Shown here: in pieces, positions 12,030 to 22,900 of the stretch
Layout of the letters: each line of letters opens with the position of its first letter
How positions within the stretch are numbered: position 1 is the first letter of the stretch
Made by a program: the position numbers and the translations under genes
NCBI RefSeq assembly: GCF_000321225.1
Contig: NW_004450478.1
Location: 3,381,634 to 3,445,633, forward strand
Source of the DNA: Odobenus rosmarus divergens
Taxonomy: Eukaryota; Chordata; Mammalia; Carnivora; Odobenidae
DNA length: 64,000 nucleotides
Direction: 5' to 3'
The notes under the pieces: generated by a model
Seen by the model: the letters and a program-made list of their open reading frames with translations, nothing else
Databases searched by the model: none
What the model was told of the DNA's origin: nothing

Positions 12030-12620
12030 TAGAGGTGGAACATTCTCCAGCGACCACGCAGTCCCCAGAGCCCAGGCGGGACAAGCGCCCCGCACAAAGT
12101 TCTGGGAGTCCAGCGCCGTAGTCCCTGGTTCAAGGCCCCCCTGGGGGGGGGCCAGGAGACAGCAGCCCAAACCTGTCCTCCTACCTGAGAAAAGCAACTA
12201 CTCGGGTCGCAGAGGTTTCTCAGGATGCGCTCGGAGGAAGCAGCGTCCGCACCCGCCGTATTCTGTGTTGCCGGCCATATCCTAGCAACGGCCCTGTCAC
12301 CACCTCCTTCCGCCAGGCTCAGGTCCCGCGAGAAGAGGCGGTACTCTCGCTGGGAAGCAACGGAGGGGAGGGAAGGGGCGAGGCCAGGGGGGGAGCGGCG
12401 GAGGGAACAGTGAGGCAGAGGGAGGGGCGGGAGGAGGAAGCCGGCCGGGAGGGCTGTTCCGTTCAGATTACGTAGATCCCAAAGTGAATGGGACGCTCCT
12501 CTCCAAACTCGTTTACACTTGTGAAACGGCACAGTTCTCTGAACCAAACGCTGACAGCAATTTGGCTTATAGATATAAAAAATCGGGATTGGCGAAAATG
12601 TAAACATAATGTGAGAGTGA
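12030..12620 (-). promoter_or_regulatory. IQUB: IQUB GC/CpG-rich promoter region
   Basis: A CpG-rich island stands out from the AT-rich surroundings. It contains a GC box GGGGCGGG at 12424-12431 in a G-rich run (12360-12445), and a spaced inverted pair GTTGCC (12267-12272) and AGCAAC (12284-12289), which are the two halves of an RFX X-box at abnormal spacing. It also has a further AAGCAAC (12355-12361), and a forkhead-type TGTAAACA near 12600-12607. RFX and FOXJ1 drive motile-cilium genes, which fits IQUB; binding is not shown. Confidence 0.6.
12185..12300 (-). other. IQUB: Probable IQUB non-coding exon 1
   Basis: The first coding exon has only four bases of 5' UTR before its acceptor, so an upstream non-coding exon is required. 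On the minus strand a good donor CAG|GTAGGA lies at 12185/12184, at the lower edge of the GC-rich region. The exon would run upward to a cap site that cannot be located; 12300 is only a working limit. Confidence 0.5.
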
Positions 12621-12920
12621 AGACCTTGACAGGAGAACACAGTCGTAGACAGTAGGTGCCTACTTGCATTTATTAAAATTAGAACTTGGCTCTTAGCTTC
12701 CGGGCTGCCAAAGAAAAAAGGGAGACAGGAGCTATTCCCTTTTTTAAGTCAGGAGAAGCAAAACTTTTGTTAATCACGGAATTATAAAGGTGTTATTCTA
12801 TCACTATAAATTCTTTAAGGTTTTTAAAGAAGCACATGTTATTGGGGAAAAGGATCAATTATGTTCCTATTGCAAATGTAGTGATAACTATCATGTGGCT
12901 TCATAACAATAGCTAATATT

Positions 12921-13111
12921 GGGCGCCTGGGTGGCTCAGTTGGTTAAGCGACTGCCTTTGGCTCAGGTCATGATCCTGGAGTCCCGCATCAGGCTCCCTG
13001 CTCAGCAGGGAGTCTGCTTCTCCCTCTGACCCTACCCCCCTCATGCTCTCTCTCTATCTCTCATTCTCTCTCTCAAATAAATAAATAAAATCTTAAAAAA
13101 AATAAAAAAAT
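12921..13111 (+). mobile_element. Carnivore SINE
   Basis: Target duplication aatagctaatatt lies at 12908-12920 and 13112-13124. This is the 'gttaagcgactgcc' subfamily. Confidence 0.95.
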
Positions 13112-13139
13112 AATAGCTAATATTAAGTATTATTTGTTA

Positions 13140-13300
13140 CTAAGCACTTAACATATATTTCTAATTTAATCCTTACAAGGATTTTACTGATTAGCCTCAT
13201 TTTACCAATGAGGTAACTAAGGCTCAGAGAGGTTTAGTCGGGGAGCCAGGATTAAACCCAGTCTGATTCCAGAACCTCGATTTTAAACCACTATTTTGTG
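13140..13300 (-). repeat. MIR element, antisense
   Basis: Text 'aatgaggtaactaaggctca' and 'gagccaggattaaaccca' is the reverse of the MIR core. Confidence 0.7.
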
Positions 13301-13309
13301 CTGTTTGAT

Positions 13310-14510
13310 TTAACACCCTTTGATATTTAAAAAGCATATAATATTAAGTGATTAAAATTTTTATTGTCTATAGTACAAGTCCATTCTTCCTTCATAATGT
13401 TCATTGCCTTCATTCCTTTATAGCATTCTGCTCCAATTGCATTCTCATCTCCCCAAGAACTTCCTAATGTCCAATTTCATTTTTCCCCAATGTCTTCATC
13501 CCATTTTATGACAGATTTCTTACCAGAATATAAAATATGCATTATTCTCAAATATGTCTTTAATAATGGTTTTAAATAAAAGCAAATGTGTTTAAATCAC
13601 TTCATGAATCCACCATTCATAAAGAGCAGAGAAAAGAGGGGGAAGCATTCATATAACTGCTAGGGTTAGTCCTTCATGGGCAAACCAGGTAAATCATAAT
13701 GTACCTTAAATTTTATTAGTAATGAGAATTCCATTGGTTTTAAACACTCACCTTTCTGGGTCTTTAAAATGTATCATTTGTTGTCCTCAATGTTAGGGAT
13801 GCTATGAAAAAAGTGGGTTTAAGCACAGAGAGAAGAGACAGAGGGAAGAAAACCTGGTGGTAGAGAACTTTAAGTACTTCCCAGTGTTAAACGTGACTTG
13901 ATAACCACTGTATGTTCATATTTTATTTATAGTTGGCTGCAGAGATGATCTTATACAACTCAATCTTAAAATAATGAGCCTAACTTAATTGGTAGTTTTC
14001 TGAGGTAGTGTCTGCAGGTGGAAATGGTTATTACATATCAAAATCACACACACACATATATACACACACAAATATATAGCTGTTTGGTTATACAAAATAA
14101 ATGTGAATGCAAACTAAAAACAACCAATAGGAAAAAGACTCTCAATTCTGAAAGTGGTAATTTTTAAATTTCATATTTTACTTTTCACAATAAACTTATG
14201 CATTTTCTCAGGATTTAGTGCCCAAAATGGCTTATCTTTATTTTTCATGAAACATCTACCTTTATTTATATCAGTATTTATTTATAGAATAAGTATTTCT
14301 TTTAATGTGCTTTTATTTCTATAAAGATGCCACCTAGTGGCTTTATGAAATCAAGCATCTCCAAAGTATTTCCCAGTGTTACTCCAAGCTAAAATGTAAT
14401 TTGATATGAATGAATGAATGAGAGAAAATATTAGGATTTAGAAAACCTGAAAATTACGCTTTGGGACTAAATTTGGATCATACCTCTATGACCTTGTTAA
14501 GAGACTGTAT
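13310..14510. other. Intergenic stretch between IQUB and NDUFA5
   Basis: AT-rich sequence with no recognised exon. A short (CA/TA) repeat lies at 14045-14075. Confidence 0.5.
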
Positions 14511-14511
14511 A

Positions 14512-14724
14512 TTTTTTTTAATTTTTAATTTTTTTTTAAGATTTTATTTATTTATTTGACAGAGAGAGACACAGCAAGAGAGGGAACACAAGCAGGGGGA
14601 GTGAGAGAGGGAGAAGCAGGCTTCCTGCTGAGCAGGGAGCCCGATGTGGGGCTCGAACCCAAGACCCTGGGATCATGACCTGAGCCGAAGGCAGATACTT
14701 AACGACTGACCACCCAGGTGCCCC
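14512..14724 (-). mobile_element. Carnivore SINE
   Basis: An antisense copy. Target duplication aagagactgtata flanks it (from 14499 and from 14725). Confidence 0.93.
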
Positions 14725-15667
14725 AAGAGACTGTATAAATACAGATCTATAGTCCCTTTTCTGAAACCTTAACAGACAGATGTGAATTAATTCAGATTTT
14801 TCAGATTTTTGAAAGGTAATATGGACATATACTGTATATTCTGTAACACTGTCAGTAGGTCTGGGGAAGTAGTCCAGAATCAAATATATTAAGAATTCTG
14901 TGGCAAAAATATATTCATATTCACACTAAAGTGAGATAAAGACCACAAATAGCTTTATGTCAAGTCAGGTCAGATTTTGCTTCCAAATGAGTTATCAAAA
15001 AAGTTTGGTTTTACGCAGTTATAGAAAAAAAAGAGTAAAATGAAATATTGTCATAAAATAGTAATATTTATCTTTAGAAATGCCTAAAATGTTCACCTGA
15101 AAAAAAAAACACATATTTGAAGATCATGAGAAATCCCAAAAAAACAATTTCCGCAATGCTTTTCATTTAGTCATATACAGAAAGAAGCTAATCCATCATA
15201 AATTCCATTTAAGAACACTACAAAAAATTAGCTACTAATACAAACTTAAAGATCACTTTGAAAACTCATTATTAGCAATGCATGGCAAGCTAAATGTATG
15301 AGTTTTAAAGCACATTCAAAAATTTGTTTCCTTTTTTGTTTCTGTGTGTGATTGGTATGTTCCCTTTCCCCTGCGCTATGGTTATGGGAGCATGTGTTGA
15401 AACGGCATCATCCTCAGCCCAGATCCCTTATGTGACTCTTTTGAGAACTGTCAACCCTCATTAGACATGTATAAGAAACAAACTTCTGTTGTGTTAAGAC
15501 ATTAGGACTTTGGGGTAGCCTATTCTAATTCACTATTTTTCTCACTACTTTCCTTCACCAACTAGAATTTTGGCTTATTCCCTCTAAATACTTTAAATTT
15601 CTCCAGTCCCCATCAATAATTTAAATCACCTATCACATTCCCACTTTGATTTCTTGTGAACTCTATT

Positions 15668-15860
15668 TTTTTTTTTTTAAAGATTTTATTTATTTATTTG
15701 AGAGAATGAGATAGAGAGAGCATGAGAGGGGGGAGGGTCCGAGGGAGAAGCAGACTCCCTGCTGAGCAGGGAGCCCGATGCGGGACTCGATCCCGGGACT
15801 CCAGGATCATGACCTGAGCCGAAGGCAGTGGCTTAACCAACTGAGCCACCCAGGCGCGCC
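15668..15860 (-). mobile_element. Carnivore SINE
   Basis: An antisense copy with a 16-base duplication tcttgtgaactctatt at 15652-15667 and 15861-15876. Confidence 0.95.
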
Positions 15861-16244
15861 TCTTGTGAACTCTATTAAAAATAAACCTCTTCATCCCCCT
15901 GTAAGCCATACTTCTATCTTCTCATTTACTTTTTTCTCAAAATGTTAGTATTACTATTACTGTAGCATAGGCTGCAATCCCATTAAGTACTGAGTTTTAA
16001 AGGAAATTCTATCCCCAGATGGAAAATACTCATAGCATGTTCCTCGATTTGCTACTTTACCCTAGACACCAGAACACACTTGCCTAGGTTTCTTTAACTT
16101 CTATTTGTTTATATAACCATGGAGCCTGGGAGGAAAAAGAAAAAGCTGATATTAGCCAAGATATGGACATTTTCTTATACAGAACATTGTTGATTTCCTC
16201 CCTTTGACAGAAAACATGAGGGTATAGCATCTGCCTTCCAGTGA

Positions 16245-16445
16245 TTGACGCCTGATGTAGATAATAGGGAAGTGGCATACAAACTCTGCTCTGCAGTTGG
16301 AGCACATGTGAAGGTCCTGCAAGACCTGAAGATCTTGTCTTCTGAGAGGAGTGAAACTGATCTCTTAGACTTCATGGCAGAGTTCCTGAATAAACAGAAC
16401 ATGGACTATCTGGAATACCATCTTGGCAGTCAGAAGGAATTATAA
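16245..16445 (+). pseudogene. Unidentified coding-like ORF, possible retrocopy fragment
   Basis: A 66-codon frame without an ATG near its start reads PDVDNREVAYKLCSAVG, KVLQDLKILSSERSETDLL and NMDYLEYHLGSQKEL before a stop. The composition is protein-like and amphipathic-helical, unlike the repeat-derived frames around it. A stop lies just upstream (16242-16244). An AATAAA-like hexamer follows at about 16612, but there is no poly-A tract. I do not recognise the family; it may be chance or a fragment of an old processed copy. Confidence 0.25.
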
Positions 16446-16629
16446 GAGCTGGCCCAAAGGGAATCTGTTTGAAAAGCCTGCTAAAGTATCAGGTGAAGAC
16501 AACGTCTGAAGGCAACACAGCAAGCCTCTCTCCATTGTAGTAGGTTCCAGTCAGCTGTGAAAGACTGCTCTCACTTTTATCTAGTATCCTAATCCTCATT
16601 GTTGTGCTTAAAAATAAATCTGCTTTGCA

Positions 16630-16818
16630 GGGGCGCCTCGGTGGCTCAGTCAATTGGGCGTCTGCCTTTCGCTCAGGTCGTGTTCCCTGGGGCCTGGGAT
16701 TGAGCCCTGCATAGAGCTCTCTGCTCAGTCGGGAGCCTGTTTCTCCCTCTGCCTCTCCCTCTGCCTCTCCCTCTGCCTACTTGTGATCTGTCAAAAAAAA
16801 TCTTTAAAAAAATTTTTA
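16630..16818 (+). mobile_element. Carnivore SINE
   Basis: Target duplication of the form aaaataaatctgctttgca, slightly diverged on the right, flanks the copy. Confidence 0.9.
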
Positions 16819-17224
16819 AAAAATAAATCTACCTTGCATTATAACAATAGCAGCAAAAAGGTCAATTAGCTTCACTTCTCTAACTGCACTTTAAGATTAG
16901 AAAAGGAAACAACAAAGATAAGCTCCTTTTCTTCCATCCCACAATTCTGAGGGGAAGCTGGGGAGGGGAGGGGCAGATGGTAGAATGGAGACTGAAGGTA
17001 CACGATAAAACCTGAGGCCTGGTGGTTCACCATGGCTGCCACTGCTGACATATCCCTTCTACTCAGATAAGACTACTTCTCTAACTTCTGGTGTAGAAAC
17101 CGATGGCAGCCCGCAACACTGTTACTTCAGTGGGTGCCACATACCCTGTTTGCCCATGATAGTCATAGTTTATACCTGTTACCCTTATGAAATTATTAAT
17201 ACTTCCTTTTCTCTCAAAATCATT

Positions 17225-17392
17225 ACAGGTTGAATGAAAAATTATATGATCATCCTAGATACAAATCATTTCCATTCCAAAGGAAAGAATGGGATAAATC
17301 TGAATATTCTGCACTCAGTTCACAGATAGAAGAAAGGGAGCATCGACTTTGCTGCCATTTTCTTGTTTGCAAAGCTCAAACTGATTAGCTTC
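17225..17392 (+). other. Unassigned ORF after an acceptor-like site
   Basis: An open frame of about 55 codons reads RLNEKLYDHPRYKSFPFQRK and EWDKSEYSALSSQIEERE directly after a pyrimidine-rich '...cattacag'. The residue mix is protein-like, but no family is recognised and no matching donor or neighbouring exon was found. Confidence 0.2.
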
Positions 17393-17889
17393 TTTTTCTT
17401 TTGAAGTGTCTGGTGTATGATTAATCTGAATGAAACATGAGAGCCTAGGAGGAGTTGAAATGGGCCATTCTGAAAATTACTCATATTAGTCTAGAAGCCA
17501 CTCAGCAACACTGAAGATCTGAAGAATTATTTGTAAAACGATAAGGAAAGCCTGATCTGGAAGTTATAGGAGGCAACCAGAAAATATCTGAAGGAGTAAA
17601 AACTATCAAGTGTAAGGTATATGAGCAGCTGGAATGGCAGTTAATAAATGTAAAAACATGGACCACACAGCAATGCCTTTTAAATACATACCCCATTTAC
17701 ATTATTTTCCTATAATCCATATGAAGATTTTTATACAAAATGAAATCCAGTTTACTACCCCTGTTCCTATTTGTTCTTTATAGTCATTTTGACAAAACAA
17801 ATCAAGAAAGCAGGAAATAGGTTCTTTTGGTACAGTCCATATGGTACAGGCAGGAGTGACAGCAACCCAAGAATATTCATAAAAAATAA

Positions 17890-18200
17890 TTTAATGGTTA
17901 GGAACATGAATTCTGGAGCAAGACTGTCCAGGTTCAAAATTTAGCTCCACATCTTACTAGCTATGTGACCTTGGTTATTATTACACCACCTTTTCACCTG
18001 TTTTTCCAAGGTGCCCATGTTGCCTACAATGGCCTACAATTGCAGAAGGGCACTACTCACACAGAATCCTGGTTTTCCTTACCTACAGAAATGGAGGTAA
18101 TTTGCAGGATCACACTTTTAAGAGTTGTAGTGCAGATATAAGAGTGAAATTTAGTCATGTACTTAGAATAGTACCTGGCAAACATTAACAAATATTACCT
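17890..18200 (+). repeat. MIR element, interrupted
   Basis: Text 'ggagcaagactgtccaggtt' and 'actagctatgtgaccttggt' is MIR core. The right half is disturbed. Confidence 0.65.
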
Positions 18201-19785
18201 ATTATTATTATATTATTACTATACTACTACTATCTTACCACTAGCATTTCTAAAGCAAACATCAGTACGGTCCCCTTTTTATTAACAGCTACAACAGGAG
18301 CCCTGTTGGTTAAATATATGACACCCAAGAATTGTGGGAGGTGAAGCTAAAAAGTCTGATAGACACATCAAGCCATCTTTCTGTTTTCATGTGCTCAAAG
18401 GACCTGAAAAAAAAATGGTTGGTTAGGAAATTTGCTTGAAAGTATCTATACAGATATGCTTTAGGAGCACCTATTTTTTTACATCTATAAATATAATGTA
18501 TTATATTTAAAGCAAATATTTAGAACTGAAAAGGAAGTTATAAATCATAAGTTCTACTTTTTTTTACAAAGAAGGAAATAGATCAGTCTGACAGGTTGAC
18601 AACTTGCCTCCACTTGAGTTCTTGATAGCACTAGACCCCTGGGATGAGAACCCCTGGACTTCTGACTCTCTCTAAAGCTTTTCCCACTTCCCCCACAGAA
18701 GCTTTCTCTTGCATTCTGACTGCTGAAAAGTAACTCAATCCACTTCATTTAATATTTATTTACCATTCAATTTACAGCTCTGTAAGGGGAGAAATATATC
18801 AGAAAAAAAAGTACAATTTTCTCTTTCTGAAAATTCTGAATGATTCTACTTTGCCCCAAGGGATAGCAAAAGGCACAAAAACATATGTGTACAAACACAC
18901 ACAAAAGCACTATCTTTAAAGTTAAAAAATACTAAAGTATTTAGAAATGATAGGGTCTAGGGTGAAAGGGTGAAGACACGTGAAAAGTAATTTATGCCAA
19001 TTGTTTCTTTCCTTGAATTAGCACTTATCTTGGGTTTGATACCCAACTGCACTCATATTGGAAACTTAGTGTAAACTACCTAGTGATTCCACTTGGAAGT
19101 TACAACCCATGTATGAGTAAGATGTTCTGAATATAAGCCTATGAAAAACTTTAGGAACTCTTGATGTCTTTCCTTTTACATAAATTCTATCTCAATCTGA
19201 TGTACTTTGGGTGATCAAAAAAACTAAAGGCTAAGAACAGAAAGCTAACTTCTTTAAATGAGACAAACGGAGAAGTTTTTCCAACTACCACTATAAGAAA
19301 TTTTTTCTTTCAAGAAAGAAATTTTTCTTCCAAATACCAAATCAATTTCCTCAACTGTACAGCTATAACTTGATGGTTTTTACTCTTACTACTTCACTTT
19401 TAAATTTGTCTAAACAATAATAATAATAAAGTATCTTTCCTGTTTTTTTTCAAGATAAAAATCATTAAATGATGTGTTGAAGATGCCACTATAAATACTT
19501 AACATTTTGGTTATGGCTTCTGCATTGAAAATCTATAGGAATTTTTCCAATTAACTTTCAAATCTTTCCACAACCTCTCTGTAAAAAACAAACAACAAAC
19601 AACAAAAAAAACTCCCAACAACAAAATCTTTAAGATAGCTTAAATGAATGCTTTACATATCAAAAATGGATTCACAAGTCCCTATTACCATAGTATCAAT
19701 TTTAAGAAGTGTCCTAAATATGGTCTGTATTAGTTTTTTTGATTATGTCAATAATATAGAAACATTTTTAATATAACAGAACATT
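18200..19785. other. AT-rich region downstream of NDUFA5
   Basis: No coding exon was seen. Part may be 3' UTR of longer NDUFA5 transcripts. It includes poly-A-like runs and short ATA repeats (19419-19429). Confidence 0.4.
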
Positions 19786-19830
19786 TAATTACATCCCTTT
19801 CCCATGAACACACTAGTCATTCAATGATGA

Positions 19831-19932
19831 TTATATTGGCCACTTCCACTGGTTGGCAGGAGGCTCTTCCACTAAAGGCTCCCATGGTTTCCACTGTAAC
19901 ATTTTTCTGGCCAGACTTAGTTCATTTTCAGC
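19831..19932 (-). CDS. NDUFA5: NDUFA5 coding exon 5 (stop codon)
   Basis: The final exon follows acceptor ...TTATTAACAG and encodes 33 residues beginning [11 protein letters not shown] and ending [11 protein letters not shown]. The stop TAA is at 19833-19831. The tryptophan-rich QWKWPI end is the family signature. About 50 bases downstream an ATTAAA variant polyadenylation hexamer (around 19785-19790 on this strand) is present. Whether it is used is unknown, and a longer 3' UTR is possible. Confidence 0.95.
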   Translation of the reverse strand, partial: AENELSLARKMLQWKPWEPLVEEPPANQWKWPI

Positions 19933-22900
19933 CTGTTAATAAAAATTTTTAAAAGATCATTTGATTACACTGTTCAACAGGTATTTATCATAGCTAATGA
20001 CTGAAATATAATTATTAGAACTATTGTCAACATATTAATACCTAATAAACCGTTCCACCATCAAATGTTGAACATTATTAATAAAATTATCTTAATTTTC
20101 ATAGCTACATAATCATGAGTAAGAAAGGATGGCTTTTGATTTTTTCTATTTGATTAAAATTTGCTATGAGAGTGTTCAAAAGTTTACTTGGTGAATTTTT
20201 AATCTTAATTGTCTGTTTCACCATTAGACTACAAATTCTTTGAGAATGAGAAGTATGTCTCTTCATCTATGTTTTATCATGGGCCACAGTAAAACACAAC
20301 AAACAAATTCTACTAAAGGATCCATAATATACATATAAAAGTAAAACAAAACTAAAAATATCATTACCTTTACTAGCTATGATACATTATTTTCTATTAT
20401 TTTTTTACTTGCTAGTCACAACCCATCTGATTTCTTGACCCATAATCACTTAAGACCCACAGTTTGTAAAACAGTGATCTATGGAGTGTAGAATATCATA
20501 GGTGCACAAAAATTATTTATTGATTGAATTAATTTCCTTAGTCAATTATTTTCCATTTGCTTGTTTCCCTTCAAGCAAATTTATAACATATTTAACAAAT
20601 ATTTTATGTATCTTTTTATTTCACATTTTTATACAAGAAAAAGACCTATGACAACTCTAGCCAACTTAGAAGAACACTGTTAAACACTTGTCAGGATGTC
20701 AGAGAAGGAATTCAAATACAGAGTAAGTGCCAAATAAGTGCAATGCCTCATTTATGCCAGTGGGGCAAAACAGCCAATCTATGTTTAGCAGCAAGTCTAA
20801 AATGTATACAAACAATGAGTTAAAAAGTAGATTAATAGAAATCTGAGGGTAGAGGGATTTACTAATGCTGAAATGAGAAAACAGCATAAATACTAACTAA
20901 AAATATCCCTAAAGATGGCTGTTTCCCTGATGGCCCTTTGGCCTGGGTCTCTTGACCATTCATGCTTTCTTTAAGCCCCCAAGGCATTATGTAGTGTGGG
21001 GGCCTGAACATCACCGAGGTCAACCCCAATTCAGGTAGCTGACCCAGCTGCATGAGACCCCTGTTGCCTACTCCTACTCTCTTCCTTGGCTTTTTTTTTT
21101 TTTTTTTTAAGATTTTATTTATTTATTTTTGACAGAGACACAGCGAGAGAGGGATCACAAGCAGGGGGAGAGGGCAAGGGAGAAGCAGGCCTCCCACCGA
21201 GCAGGGAGCCTAACGCGGGGCTCGATCCCAGGACCCTGGAATCATGACCTGAGCCAAAGGCAGATGCTCAACTGACTGAGCCACCAGGTGCCCCCTCTTC
21301 CTTGGCTTCTAACACACTACCCTTTCCTTATTTCTCTCATACTACCCCTCTAGAAATGGGCTATCCAAAATGGTAGCTACTACCTACATGTGACTACTGA
21401 GTAGGCATTTGAAATGCAGCTAGTTCAAGTTCAGATGTGCTGCAAGTATAAAATACACAAAAGATTTTAAAGACTTAGTATAAAAAAAGAATATAAAATA
21501 TGTCAATATTTTAATATTGATACGTTTCAGTATTTTAAATATATTAGGTAAAATAAAACATTATTAAAATTTAACTTTAATACTGCCCATGAAAATGTGG
21601 AGAATGGCACAGCTGACATAAAAATACCTATTGTACCCTGAGACTGTAATTGCATGATAAATTAATGTATAAGTTAAACTAAAGTCATGATCAAAGTGAG
21701 ATCTGACAGAAAAGAAAGAACAGGAAAAGGACAATAATAAGTTAGTAGCAAGTTCCCATATGGTACAACAAACAGTTGGCCAATGAATAGAAGGCCAGGA
21801 AAATAGGCCTTTGAATGATTGAAATAGTCTACATTCATAAAAAGCTGTCTGAATGTCCTATTCCTCTTTTAACAAAGCCATCTAACAATTCTTCTGAATT
21901 TGTGTATCATGTCTATTGGTGATATACCTCCCTAATCACCCATACTACCCAATATTTCCTTTTGTCCTTTAATAAAACTCAAGAAGAAATGGTTGTATTT
22001 TTTTAAAATACAAAAAATGTACAAATTAAATGAAACGAATATCAGATGGCTTCTAAGGGTAGACATCTAAACCTGTAATATTGGGGCAGGGAGAGGGGGT
22101 CTGAAGTGGTGGGGCAAAGGGGGAGGGTGATTTGACCAAATAAAAATTTTAAAAATCTCTACATGAGAGAAAATACTGAGTTGAAGTCAAAAGGCAAAGA
22201 AGAGACGGAAAAAATGTGCAAATATAGCAAAATTTAAGGTTAATATCTCTTTTATTTTAAAAAACACTCAAAGAAATATAGAAGAAAAACACTAAAAACA
22301 AATGATAGAGTAAAACCATTAATGATATAATTTATAAAACACAAAATACAAGAACATATTTTAAGTTTAACCTTACTAGTAATTGAGGAAAAAATGCACA
22401 ACTTAAAAAGAAAAAGGCATAGATGTGTTAATCAAAGTCAAAAATAAAAATACATTTTAACTTTATGATTTTATGATTCAAAAAATCTGTATTTCTCCAT
22501 ATTCAAAATATACTAAGCCTTTAAAACATAAAAGTATGTATCTAAAAAGATAAAATTATTCAAGTAAGAGTAATACTGTGTTACTAGTTTGAACTAAAGG
22601 CTAACAAGACCATGCTGATTAAATTCAGTGTATCCAACTCCAAATTTCCAAAAGAAGCCTCATAAATTCAAGTTATAATTATTGATAAATATTTAATTGA
22701 CATATACATGATAGAAATATTTCCTATATGTGATTATTCTTATATTTCAGAGTTGATATAAAGAAATTTAGTTTTTCCTTTTTTCTGGAATGTCAGTTTT
22801 GTGTCTCCAAGTATTGTGCCTCTGACCATTTAAAAAGCCAAACATCTAAATATTCAACTTTTTCTTTACCTGAAGAATCACCTCTTCTAGTTGGCCACCC

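Noticed and set aside
11894..12640. 248-codon minus-strand ORF over the IQUB promoter
   Set aside because: Its length comes from GC-rich promoter DNA with few stops. It has no recognisable domain, and other frames are equally open.
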